Notes: generated by a model from the letters alone, not told the origin. 9,405 bases of DNA from an uncultured Methanomassiliicoccaceae archaeon (GCA_905187815.1 CAJJJM010000028.1:1-9405), one strand, 5' to 3'. Shown: positions 1-7,445, counted from the stretch's first letter. Numbers and translations are program-made.

Positions 1-13
1 TGGACGGCCGCCG

Positions 14-370
14 TCACTCCGAGACCATGATCTCCTGCATCCGGACGAGGTTCTCGGCTATCGCCCTGCCCTTGTCGGTCAGATGCACGATGATCGCTTT
101 GGGATGGATGATCTCCATTTCCAGGAGGCCGTGCGCCTGGAGCAGGTCGAGTTTCTCGGGGAAGCGCGGGGAACGCGCGACATCCCTGTAGAGCTCGGTC
201 TTCCTGCATCCGTCATGATCGAGGAGATACAACATCACGGTGATCATATGACGCTCCTCGAGTACCCGGATATCCGGCTTGTCTACGGTGACGATCATAC
301 CATCATCTCCAAAGTTCTTAACGTAACGAGAATTAATACTTCTGTCGGAAATCAAATCGACACCATCCAT
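14..370 (-). CDS. Small winged-helix DNA-binding protein, paralogue 1
   Basis: The gene encodes 118 residues and is probably a transcription regulator. Residues about 36-115 have the look of a winged helix: a first helix (VLEERHMITVMLYLLDH), a helix-turn-helix region (KTELYRDVARSPRFPEKLDLL), a short wing ending in LTDKGR, and a C-terminal helix that could dimerise. No membrane segment or ligand domain is seen. It matches the protein at 827-1132 in about 46 of 81 aligned positions without gaps, so the two are recent paralogues; the first 35 residues are not shared. The ATG at 370 is chosen because a good TATA box lies about 50 nt upstream and the shared domain starts well inside. No clear Shine-Dalgarno precedes it. 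MarR-like or DUF-type winged-helix families are possible; the target is unknown. Confidence 0.75.
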   Translation of the reverse strand: MDGVDLISDRSINSRYVKNFGDDGMIVTVDKPDIRVLEERHMITVMLYLLDHDGCRKTELYRDVARSPRFPEKLDLLQAHGLLEMEIIHPKAIIVHLTDKGRAIAENLVRMQEIMVSE

Positions 371-418
371 CGAGAACGAGCGGTCATCTGAGACGATATT
401 AACAGCATAGTCTAATGA

Positions 419-426
419 GTATATAT
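419..426 (-). promoter_or_regulatory. TATA box for winged-helix gene 1
   Basis: The minus strand reads ATATATAC here. A start about 25 nt downstream would fall near 395-400, giving a leader of about 25-30 nt before the ATG at 370. It is the only strong TATA-like element in this intergenic stretch. Confidence 0.5.
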
Positions 427-490
427 CGCTGTCTGGAACGATGCGATCCGACGAGTCCCGTGAAATGTCTATGGAACGGGCCTTTCCACG

Positions 491-741
491 TCACCCGAAC
501 GTCCCGTTCAGCCTGTCGATGGACTTCAGCGCCACGACCAGCGGGTTGGCTGTTTGGTTCATGTCCTTTCCATGATCGGTGAGATCCCCTGTGACGACCA
601 CTGCATCCAGGCTCCCGTCAGGAATGTTGGAACGGACATGGTTCAGACGGTCGGTGTAATCGTCATCCTGCCTCGCATGAAGGTCGGAGATGTGCAGAAT
701 GACCAGATGGTTGGCATACTCCCCCTGTCTTTATCATTCAT
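491..741 (-). pseudogene. Remnant of a calcineurin-like metallophosphoesterase (N-terminal part, frameshifted)
   Basis: A start ATG at 741 has a strong ribosome site (AAGGAG at 747-752) and reads MNDKDRG. The frame then breaks at a run of five G on the minus strand (721-725). One extra G would join it to the open frame that reads HLVILHISDLHARQDDD and later DAVVVTGDLTDHG, ending at a TGA at 491-493. D-x-H (677-685) and GD (581-589) are the first two metal-binding motifs of calcineurin-like phosphoesterases. The later GNHD, H and GHxH motifs are absent, so only about 83 of a usual 200 or more residues remain. The gene is therefore both frameshifted and truncated. The frameshift could be a sequencing error in the G run, but the missing C-terminal part could not. 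It lies between two paralogous regulators on the same strand. Confidence 0.7.
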
Positions 742-800
742 GTTGACTCCTTGTTGAGAATGGAAGTGGTTGGATGGATGTTTGAAAGGATGATGGGAAA

Positions 801-816
801 GGGGGATTGGACCCCC
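801..816 (-). terminator. Hairpin terminator after winged-helix gene 2
   Basis: On the minus strand GGGGG-TCCAAT-CCCCC forms a 5-bp hairpin followed by TTTC. It starts 10 nt after the stop codon of the gene ending at 827 and lies before the ribosome site of the phosphoesterase remnant. Confidence 0.45.
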
Positions 817-826
817 TGTTTTCTGT

Positions 827-1132
827 TCAGGCCCCTGTGTCGGCCATTATGGCCTGCATCTCCACGAGATGGTCCGAGATGCGCCGTCCCTTGTCCGTCA
901 GACGGATGCAGGTCGCCCTCCTGTCGATGTCGTCGACCGTGATGAGGCCGCTGCTCTCCAGGAGGTCCAACTTTTCGGGGAAGCGCGGAGTGCGGTTGAG
1001 GGCCCGATAGATGTCCGACTTCATGCACCCCTCATGGTCCCTTAGGAAGAGCAGCACCGCTATCATGTGCCTCTCCTCCAGCACCAGTATGTCCGAACAG
1101 GTTTCGGGAGAGACGTCATTAGACGAACTCAC
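827..1132 (-). CDS. Small winged-helix DNA-binding protein, paralogue 2
   Basis: The gene encodes 101 residues and is the sister of the protein at 14-370. The shared part runs from VLEERHMIAVLLFLRDHEGC to the C-terminal helix LVEMQAIM and includes the invariant block PRFPEKLDLL and LTDKGR. It is therefore a probable winged-helix regulator. The start is a GTG at 1132: an in-frame TAG lies seven codons upstream, no ATG occurs before residue 22, and a weak AGGT sits 6-7 nt upstream. Only the N-terminal 15 residues differ in kind from the paralogue. It is divergent from the aIF2-beta gene, with about 113 bp between them, and is followed by a hairpin terminator. Its target is unknown; autoregulation through the shared intergenic region is possible but not shown. 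Confidence 0.75.
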   Translation of the reverse strand: MSSSNDVSPETCSDILVLEERHMIAVLLFLRDHEGCMKSDIYRALNRTPRFPEKLDLLESSGLITVDDIDRRATCIRLTDKGRRISDHLVEMQAIMADTGA

Positions 1133-1204
1133 AGACGACCTGGAGAACTATGAAGTCCCTCCGGACGTGATTTTTGAGAGAGATATCAGATCCTGATGCA
1201 ATTG

Positions 1205-1213
1205 TTTATAAAT
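1205..1213. promoter_or_regulatory. TATA box of the aIF2-beta operon, palindromic and possibly bidirectional
   Basis: TTTATAAAT lies with its centre about 25-27 nt before position 1235, so the aIF2-beta transcript would start with a very short leader. TTTATAAA is its own reverse complement, so the same box could serve the divergent winged-helix gene with a leader of about 50 nt. A small inverted repeat (ATCAG-ATC-CTGAT, 1185-1197) sits close by. Confidence 0.55.
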
Positions 1214-1245
1214 GACTCTATGATAGCCCGACCCAGGTGTTTGAA

Positions 1246-1881
1246 ATGTCCGATGAAGACGACTACATGGCATTGCTCAACAGGGCAAAGATCGCTTGCC
1301 CCGAGACCATCGAGAACCACGAGAGGTTCGAGATCCCCGAACTGGACATCCTCCAGGAGGGCAAGATCACCGTGTTCAGGAACTTCATCGACGTCACAGA
1401 CAAGCTCAGGCGCGACCCGCAGCACGTCCTCCAGTTCCTCCTCAAGGAGCTGGGAGCGCCCGGTAACGTCGAGGGCCGCAGGGCGGTCTTCAAGGCGAAG
1501 ATCAGCCCCAACCAGATCAACGACAAGATCCAGATGTACACCGAGACCTACGTCATCTGCTCCGAGTGCGGACTGCCGGACACCAAGATGGTCAAGGACG
1601 GAAGGACCCTGATGCTGGAGTGCGAGGCCTGCGGAGCCCGCAGACCCATCACGGTCAGGAAGTCCGTCAGGGCCGACACCGCCAACACCCTCCGCGAGGG
1701 CGACATCATCGAGCTGCAGATCACCGACGTGGGCAAGAAGGGCGACGGGGTCGGGAAGTTCCATGACTACCTCGTCGTCGTGCCCGGAACCGTGAAGGGC
1801 GCCAAGATCCACGCAAAGATCTCCAAGATCTCCGCCAAGACCGCCTTCGCCGTCCCGACCACCGAAGCCTGCACACGCTGA
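1246..1881 (+). CDS. eif2b: Translation initiation factor aIF2 subunit beta with C-terminal TRAM domain
   Basis: This is the beta subunit of the archaeal initiation factor that delivers Met-tRNAi to the small ribosomal subunit. Of 211 residues, about 1-20 form the N-terminal helix that contacts the gamma subunit, about 25-98 the alpha-beta domain, and about 100-135 the C-terminal zinc ribbon with Cys105, Cys108, Cys126 and Cys129. Residues about 148-205 (EGDIIELQITDVGKKGDGVG and on) form a TRAM RNA-binding domain, which makes it longer than the usual factor of about 140 residues. I chose the ATG at 1246 because GGTG at 1236-1239 is well placed as a ribosome site; a GTG at 1237 in the same frame would add three residues. 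Its stop overlaps the next start by one base, so translation of the two is probably coupled. Confidence 0.93.
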   Translation: MSDEDDYMALLNRAKIACPETIENHERFEIPELDILQEGKITVFRNFIDVTDKLRRDPQHVLQFLLKELGAPGNVEGRRAVFKAKISPNQINDKIQMYTETYVICSECGLPDTKMVKDGRTLMLECEACGARRPITVRKSVRADTANTLREGDIIELQITDVGKKGDGVGKFHDYLVVVPGTVKGAKIHAKISKISAKTAFAVPTTEACTR

Positions 1882-3110
1882 TGCGTTACTTCGTCGAGAC
1901 CTACGGATGCACCATGAACTTCGGCGAGGGGCGTTCCCTCGCCGAGGACATGGCATCCCTCGGCTATCTTCCCGCCGATTCCGCCGAGGAGGCGGACATC
2001 GTAATTCTGAACACATGCACCGTTGTGGAGACCACCGAGAAGCGCATGCTCTCGAGGATCTCCGAGCTGAAGAGGCTCGGCAAGAGGGTCGTCGTCACCG
2101 GGTGCATGGCGCAGGTCCAGCCCAGGCGCATAGAGATCAGGCTGCCGGACTCCCCGGTCGTCGGGTTCGGGGACTACCCCCGCTTCAGGGACATCGTCTC
2201 CGACAGGTACGGCCGTGCCGGCGACCCCGTCAGGCTGGACGTCGGCACCGACGCCATCCTCCCGATAGCCCAGGGGTGCCTGGGCAACTGCTCGTACTGC
2301 ATAACCAAGTTCGCCAGGGGCGACCTGCGCAGCTACCCGTCCGAGGATCTCCTGAAGAGGTTCGACGCTTTCCTTGCCGGCGGGGCGAGGGAGATCCTCC
2401 TCACCGCGCAGGACACCGCAAGCTACGGCCGCGACATGGGCGCGGACCTGCCCTCGCTGATACGTTTGATGCTACAGAGGGGCGGCGACTTCAGGATCAG
2501 GCTCGGCATGACCAACCCGGACAGCCTGGCACGCGTGAGGGATGGCATCCTCGAGGCCATGGACGACGAGCGCATGTACCGCTTCGTGCACATACCCGTG
2601 CAGAGCGGCAGCGACTCCGTCCTGCGCGGCATGCGCAGGAGGTACACCGTGGAGTCGTTCCTCGAACTGGTGGACGACCTCCGCGCGGGATGCCCGGACA
2701 TCAGCATCGCCACGGACCTCATCTGCGGGTTCCCTGGCGAGACAGACGAGGACCATGCGAAGAGCGTGGAACTCATCAGGAGGCTCAGGGCGGACACAGT
2801 CAACATCACCAGGTTCTCCGCCCGTCCCGGCACCGACGCCGCCTCCATGGAGCAGGTCCACGGCAGGATCTCCGCCGAGAGGTCCGCCGAGCTCACGAAG
2901 GTGAAGAACGAGACCGAGCTGGACGTGAACTCCGCCATGGTCGGAGGGACCTACCGCGCCCTGGCCACCGAGAGGGGTAAGGACGGCACCATAGTCAGGA
3001 CCGGCAACTACCGCCCGGTGGTCGTCAGGGACGACATCCCCCTGGGAACGTTCCTCGACGTGACCGTGACCGAGAACAGGCCGACATACCTCCTGGGGAA
3101 AATCGCCTGA
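1881..3110 (+). CDS. tRNA-t6A37 2-methylthiotransferase (archaeal e-MtaB/CDKAL1 type radical SAM enzyme)
   Basis: The enzyme is expected to convert t6A to ms2t6A at position 37 of tRNAs reading ANN codons. Of 409 residues, the N-terminal UPF0004 domain holds the cluster cysteines Cys10 (YGCTMN), Cys46 (LNTC) and Cys75 (TGCM). The radical SAM motif CLGNCSYC gives Cys133, Cys137 and Cys140. Further family motifs are HIPVQSGSD (237-245), DLICGFPGET (279-288) and RFSARPGT (311-318). A TRAM domain occupies about 346-409. The length is normal and all key cysteines are present. The ATG overlaps the aIF2-beta stop (TGATG), so the gene sits second in a two-gene operon with no ribosome site of its own needed. 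It is distinguished from MiaB by organism type and short archaeal form rather than by a single residue. Confidence 0.92.
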   Translation: MRYFVETYGCTMNFGEGRSLAEDMASLGYLPADSAEEADIVILNTCTVVETTEKRMLSRISELKRLGKRVVVTGCMAQVQPRRIEIRLPDSPVVGFGDYPRFRDIVSDRYGRAGDPVRLDVGTDAILPIAQGCLGNCSYCITKFARGDLRSYPSEDLLKRFDAFLAGGAREILLTAQDTASYGRDMGADLPSLIRLMLQRGGDFRIRLGMTNPDSLARVRDGILEAMDDERMYRFVHIPVQSGSDSVLRGMRRRYTVESFLELVDDLRAGCPDISIATDLICGFPGETDEDHAKSVELIRRLRADTVNITRFSARPGTDAASMEQVHGRISAERSAELTKVKNETELDVNSAMVGGTYRALATERGKDGTIVRTGNYRPVVVRDDIPLGTFLDVTVTENRPTYLLGKIA

Positions 3111-3139
3111 GCCGTCGGTCGGGATCCGCCATGTTCTCA

Positions 3140-3160
3140 CGGCCGTCTCAAATACGGCCG
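3140..3160. terminator. Inverted repeat between convergent genes, possible two-way terminator
   Basis: CGGCCGT-CTCAAAT-ACGGCCG is a perfect 7-bp inverted repeat in the 67-bp gap between the methylthiotransferase and the opposing membrane-protein gene. There is no long T run, so its role is inferred from position. Confidence 0.4.
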
Positions 3161-3177
3161 CAGTCTATCCGATCACT

Positions 3178-4068
3178 TCAGAACAGCGACCTGAGGAATC
3201 CGGCCGCCCTGCCGATCCTCTCCGCCGGCCTGACGCCGTTGCCTCCCTCCGCCTCGATGATTGCATTGAGCAGGCCGTCCTCGTACTCGTGCTGGTTGCG
3301 GATGTGGAGGTTCATGTTCCTGCACGCGAAGAGGAACAGCACGGCGGTGAAGAGCCCCAGCGTGACGATGAAGAGCAGTATCGCGACCACCCAGTGGGGC
3401 CTCCCGACAAGCGGCCTCATGGGCTCCACCCTGATCCCCTTCCCGTCGAGCACCGAGGACAGCTCCTCCGTGAACTCGATCTGAGCCTTCTCGTGGGAGT
3501 AGGGGAACCCGTACGTCGCGCCCGTGCTCAGGAGGAACTCCAGAATCAGGAGCACGTACGCCGCCCCCGCCAGGATGTAGATCCTCCTGTCGATCTCCCC
3601 TGTGAGCAGGCCGAAGTAGAACGCCATGGCCAGGAGCAGGATGAGGGAGAAACCCCAGAGCACCAGCGACAGGATCCTCAGCGGGCTGCGGCCCTTAGCG
3701 TGCATCCTGTCCGCCAGCCTCTCCAGCTCGCCCGTGTCGGCGCCCTTGGACCTGGCATAGCCGATGAGCGACCTCGTCCAGATGTCGTCGCGCCTCTGAT
3801 GCGAGGCTGTCCTCCCGGACAGGATGTAGAGCATGAACCCGATGACGCAGCACTCGGTCACGAGCGCAGTGACGATGCCCGCCCTGACCCCGTCCTGCGT
3901 GAAGACGGTCCCGACGTTCGCATCCATGATGACGGTGACCATCACCAGTGCTATCAGCGCGGGCACGACCATCGTCGCGACGACGAGGCCGGGCTTCATC
4001 ACCGTGTCGAACTCCGTGCGCCTTACGACGCAGTCGGCGAAATCATCAGCGGATTCGTTGCGGTCCAT
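3178..4068 (-). CDS. Multi-pass membrane protein of unknown function (five predicted helices)
   Basis: Using the ATG at 4068 the protein has 296 residues and a charged, cytosolic-looking N-terminus (MDRNESADDF). Hydrophobic segments are at about 28-48, 64-83, 130-157, 162-182 and 225-248. A polar loop at about 85-128 is rich in basic and acidic residues. The last membrane segment is followed by CRNMNLHIRNQHEYEDGLLN. The layout of a helix with T-x-G followed by N-x-H and Q-x-x-x-E is vaguely like DUF4234 proteins, but I cannot assign the family. The open frame could start as far up as 4152, but that would run into the divergent gene and through the promoter region, so 4068 is preferred. It shares its upstream region with the membrane-protein gene at 4112. 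Confidence 0.75.
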   Translation of the reverse strand: MDRNESADDFADCVVRRTEFDTVMKPGLVVATMVVPALIALVMVTVIMDANVGTVFTQDGVRAGIVTALVTECCVIGFMLYILSGRTASHQRRDDIWTRSLIGYARSKGADTGELERLADRMHAKGRSPLRILSLVLWGFSLILLLAMAFYFGLLTGEIDRRIYILAGAAYVLLILEFLLSTGATYGFPYSHEKAQIEFTEELSSVLDGKGIRVEPMRPLVGRPHWVVAILLFIVTLGLFTAVLFLFACRNMNLHIRNQHEYEDGLLNAIIEAEGGNGVRPAERIGRAAGFLRSLF

Positions 4069-4083
4069 CTTGCATGGGCATGA

Positions 4084-4099
4084 TTTATACTGTAAAAAA
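4084..4099. promoter_or_regulatory. Shared AT-rich promoter of two divergent membrane-protein genes
   Basis: The plus strand has TTTATAC at 4084-4090, whose centre lies 25 nt before the ATG at 4112, so that transcript would be leaderless. The adjacent A run reads TTTTTTACAG on the minus strand, and its centre is about 25 nt before the ATG at 4068, so the opposing transcript could be leaderless as well. The whole gap between the two starts is only 43 bp. Confidence 0.5.
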
Positions 4100-4111
4100 C
4101 GATGTCGGCGC

Positions 4112-4693
4112 ATGGCCGTGGATCCCATCGACATCATCAGGAAGGTGCCCATCGCCAGGGATGCGGTGGCGGAGGCCGAGAGGATACAGAGGCAGGTCAG
4201 GGGGCATGAGGGCCTCCCTGCCGCGCTTTACGTCGCCGAGGTTTTCCTCTTCATAATCATAGCGGTCTACTTCGCGAAGCTCGCGGTCCTGAGCATGGGC
4301 ATCGTGAGCGACTACGGGGACCATGTCGCCAGCGTGGTCACCTACGTGGTGGACGTCATCATGCTAATCGCGACCGTCGACGCCGTCCTGGGGATCTCGT
4401 CCAGGAAGCCGTCATCCTGGCGCAAGGTGATGAGGGGCGCCATCCTGCTGTTCGTGTTCTCCGTCATCGGCTCGATCGCCGGCACAGGCATGTCGGCATC
4501 GGCGCTTGTCACGTTCAGCCCCGTCGTCGTGGCGGTCATGTGCATCCCCATCCTGGGGATCGTGATGACCAGGAAGGTCAGGGAGCATTACGTGCCTCCG
4601 CTCCAGGAGATGCCGGGCATCGGCCGCTGGATCGCATTCGCGTTCTTCGGACAGCTGTTCCCTGCCAGGAGATACGAGATAGACTACTCCTGA
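4112..4693 (+). CDS. Small membrane protein of unknown function (four predicted helices)
   Basis: The protein has 193 residues. A basic and acidic N-terminal part (1-38) precedes four hydrophobic segments at about 39-61, 73-95, 106-126 and 130-152. It ends in a soluble tail containing PPLQEMPGIGRW and a short hydrophobic patch. I do not recognise the family. The ATG at 4112 is chosen because the TATA box at 4084-4090 places the transcript start at this codon; the open frame extends further upstream only across the divergent gene. Codon use matches neighbouring genes. Divergent placement from another membrane protein of similar style suggests the two act in the same process at the membrane, but nothing in the sequence names it. 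Confidence 0.75.
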   Translation: MAVDPIDIIRKVPIARDAVAEAERIQRQVRGHEGLPAALYVAEVFLFIIIAVYFAKLAVLSMGIVSDYGDHVASVVTYVVDVIMLIATVDAVLGISSRKPSSWRKVMRGAILLFVFSVIGSIAGTGMSASALVTFSPVVVAVMCIPILGIVMTRKVREHYVPPLQEMPGIGRWIAFAFFGQLFPARRYEIDYS

Positions 4694-4709
4694 CCCTCAA
4701 CAAATAAGA

Positions 4710-4737
4710 TATAAGTGGAACCCATGGGGCACCCCAT
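4710..4737 (+). promoter_or_regulatory. tRNA-Gln promoter with internal palindrome
   Basis: TATAAG at 4710-4715 is about 25 nt before the first base of the tRNA, as expected for an archaeal tRNA promoter. ATGGGG-CA-CCCCAT (4724-4737) is a perfect inverted repeat that fills the space between TATA box and tRNA. Confidence 0.55.
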
Positions 4738-4813
4738 AGTCCCGTGGTGTAGTGGTCAATCATGCTGGCCTTTGGAGCCGGCGACTTCGGTTCGAACCCG
4801 GACGGGACTGCCA
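4738..4813 (+). tRNA. tRNA-Gln (anticodon UUG)
   Basis: The acceptor stem AGTCCCG/CGGGACT is fully paired. The anticodon stem CTGGC/GCCGG closes the loop CTTTGGA, with anticodon TTG at 4772-4774. The T arm is TTCGG-TTCGAAC-CCGGA. The discriminator base is G at 4810 and the CCA end (4811-4813) is encoded. There is no intron. Only one base separates it from the stop codon of the opposing flavodoxin gene, and no T run follows immediately. Confidence 0.95.
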
Positions 4814-4814
4814 T

Positions 4815-5288
4815 TCATCCCTTCGATTCCACGAACATGACGATGGGATCCAGATACTTCTCGTCATAGAAGCTGCCGCCCTCCATCATCGCGTCGAATA
4901 TGGGCTGGTTGTGCTCGTTGAGGCCCTTCAGCTTCATCATCGCGCTGACCCAGGCGAGCACGGCCTTCTCGACGATGTTCAGCTTGGACCTGTCGATCCA
5001 TCCGCGCAGGTAGTACACTGGGACCTTGACACCGTTCTTCTCTGCGACCTTCGGCCCGTCGAACCTTCCGACATCGTCGAGCCCGACGACGCAGACGGCG
5101 ATCAGACGGGATGTGTCGATTCCGCGGATCCCCACGATGGTGTCGGCCCTGAGCCATCCGAAGAAGATGATGGGTTCGTCCGCAGGCTGATCACCGACGG
5201 AATAGATGGGAAGCCCGGTCCTCGCAGATAACGACTCGGCGTACTTCTTTGAGGAGCCGGACTTCGAGGAATAAACAACGACTGTCAT
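4815..5288 (-). CDS. Flavodoxin-domain protein
   Basis: The 157-residue protein is a probable FMN-binding, single-domain flavodoxin-like protein for electron transfer in the cytoplasm. It begins with the beta strand and phosphate-binding loop VVVYSSKSGSSKKYAESL (3-20), continues with IIFFGWLRAD (40-49), the strand LIAVCVVGLDD (62-72), and VYYLRGWIDRSKLN (91-104), which resembles the R-G-x-D-x-x-K-L segment of HemG-like and related flavodoxin domains. The open frame extends up to 5405, but that part overlaps the 16S trailer stem. The ATG at 5288 starts exactly at the first beta strand. There is no evident Shine-Dalgarno or TATA box; it follows the 16S gene on the same strand, 41 nt past the processing stem. 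Its electron partner is unknown. Confidence 0.8.
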   Translation of the reverse strand: MTVVVYSSKSGSSKKYAESLSARTGLPIYSVGDQPADEPIIFFGWLRADTIVGIRGIDTSRLIAVCVVGLDDVGRFDGPKVAEKNGVKVPVYYLRGWIDRSKLNIVEKAVLAWVSAMMKLKGLNEHNQPIFDAMMEGGSFYDEKYLDPIVMFVESKG

Positions 5289-5328
5289 GATAACACGTAA
5301 TGGAATGCTGAAAAGAAAGAATGGGAAG

Positions 5329-5367
5329 TGACGTTCGATGCTACGTTTAGTGCATGGTAAGCTGCCA
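5329..5367 (-). other. 3' arm of the pre-16S processing stem
   Basis: 5329-5345 is the exact reverse complement of 7042-7058 (17 bp). 5353-5367 pairs with 6968-6982 (15 bp, one mismatch at 5361/6974). Between them, 5349-5352 pairs with 6986-6989 (four pairs, one G-U) and 5346-5348 is left as an unpaired AAA in the RNA. Together the two arms enclose the whole 16S gene. Confidence 0.85.
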
Positions 5368-5371
5368 AGGA

Positions 5372-5454
5372 ATTGCCGGGAAACTCGCTCGGAGTTTCCT
5401 TGCAATGTGTACTCGAAAGTACGGTGTGTTGAGGGTGGGGTTTGAACCCCACCC
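5372..5454 (-). other. Three hairpins in the 16S trailer
   Basis: Going out from the 16S end, the transcript can form three hairpins. The first is an 8-bp hairpin at 5433-5454 (GGGTGGGG-TTCAAA-CCCCACCC in RNA sense). The second is a 5-bp hairpin with a UUCG loop at 5409-5422. The third is an 8-bp hairpin at 5379-5399 extended by a 5-bp helix (5372-5376 with 5402-5406) across a 2x2 internal loop. They fill almost the whole trailer between mature 16S and processing stem. Confidence 0.7.
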
Positions 5455-5459
5455 TGCGT

Positions 5460-6925
<1,466 letters not shown>

Positions 6926-6928
<3 letters not shown>

Positions 6929-6941
6929 CAAATCTTTGACT
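6926..6941. repeat. Perfect inverted repeat across the 16S 5' boundary
   Basis: AGTCAAA-TC-TTTGACT is a perfect 7-bp inverted repeat that overlaps the predicted first bases of mature 16S and the last bases of the leader. Confidence 0.6.
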
Positions 6942-6967
6942 TTTCGTCTCTGATGGATGAAAGAAAC

Positions 6968-7058
6968 TGGCAGTTTACCATGTTTCACCGCTGTCCCGCT
7001 AAACGGCACACTCAATCGAATGATCCGTCTAACGGAACATTCGTAGCATCGAACGTCA
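6968..7058 (-). other. 5' arm of the pre-16S processing stem, with inserted hairpin
   Basis: 7042-7058 and 6968-6982 pair with the trailer as described for 5329-5367. On this side the unpaired AAA of the RNA is at 6983-6985 and the four-base-pair helix uses 6986-6989. Between outer stem and this helix lie 52 nt (6990-7041), including a self-complementary hairpin at 7019-7041 (AATG/CATT plus TCCGT/ACGGA with one mismatch). Confidence 0.85.
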
Positions 7059-7066
7059 GAATTCAT

Positions 7067-7088
7067 GAGTGCACTCCCTCGCAGGGAG
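7067..7088 (-). other. Leader hairpins upstream of the processing stem
   Basis: GAGTGCACTC (7067-7076) is a palindrome, and CTCCC-TCGCA-GGGAG (7074-7088) is a hairpin that overlaps it, so the two are alternatives in the 16S leader. Confidence 0.4.
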
Positions 7089-7132
7089 GAGATCATGATT
7101 CTCCATCTTCGCAAGCCGCCTTGGCGACCCGC

Positions 7133-7164
7133 GCATTCCCGTGTATATCGAAGAGGTATATAAG
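7133..7164 (-). promoter_or_regulatory. 16S promoter P1 (closest to the gene)
   Basis: The minus strand reads AAGGCTTATATACC with the TATA element CTTATATA at 7157-7164. About 25 nt downstream is GGGAATGCG, a likely start at about 7134-7136 that fits the archaeal rRNA start-site pattern. Confidence 0.8.
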
Positions 7165-7251
7165 CCTTGTGTTTCAGGCTCTTCCTCGCCGACATACAGG
7201 TCTCGTGACTTGGATCGGTGGTGTCTCAGGTGAGTCACCCCGCCGCATCAC

Positions 7252-7283
7252 GCATTCCCCTGTATATCGGGGAGGTATATAAG
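7252..7283 (-). promoter_or_regulatory. 16S promoter P2
   Basis: This has the same elements as P1: CTTATATA at 7276-7283 and GGGAATGCG with a predicted start near 7254-7255. The predicted start lies 119 bp upstream of that of P1. Confidence 0.8.
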
Positions 7284-7371
7284 CCTTGTGTTTCAGGCCT
7301 GTTCCTCGACGACATACGTCTTGCGACTTGTCCGGTTGAGTCCCACCGAGTGGGTCTCTCCGACGCATCGC

Positions 7372-7404
7372 ACAATACCCTTGACACACAACCTCTATTT
7401 AAAT
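7372..7404 (-). promoter_or_regulatory. Possible 16S promoter P3
   Basis: ATTTAAATAG on the minus strand (7395-7404) lies about 25 nt before GGGTATTGTGCG, which resembles the GGGAATGCG of P1 and P2. The predicted start near 7375 is 120 bp upstream of that of P2. The TATA element differs in sequence from the other two. Confidence 0.55.
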
Positions 7405-7445
7405 TTTTCTTAATGTCGAGTGACAGTGAAGCATTATTTAATACT

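Larger units (their letters stand above)
7130..7317. repeat. Tandem promoter repeat, two copies of 68-69 bp
   Basis: 7130-7197 and 7249-7317 are nearly identical, with about six differences. 27 consecutive bases (7153-7179 and 7272-7298) are identical and contain the TATA box and the sequence upstream of it. The 51 bp between copies is more diverged. Confidence 0.85.

Noticed and set aside
371..490. Reading frame continuous from the TGA of the phosphoesterase relic into winged-helix gene 1, suggesting a fusion or stop-codon recoding
   Set aside because: The 40 open codons contain a TATA box and no domain, and an open run of that length is not rare. TGA recoding is not known in this lineage, where UAG is the recoded codon.
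1186..2016. Minus-strand open frame of 276 codons opposite aIF2-beta
   Set aside because: It is a shadow of the GC-rich aIF2-beta and methylthiotransferase genes, with long low-complexity stretches.
7130..7410. CRISPR-like repeat array
   Set aside because: There are only two close copies, they contain TATA boxes at the right distance from rRNA-type start sites, and the spacing is that of duplicated promoters.
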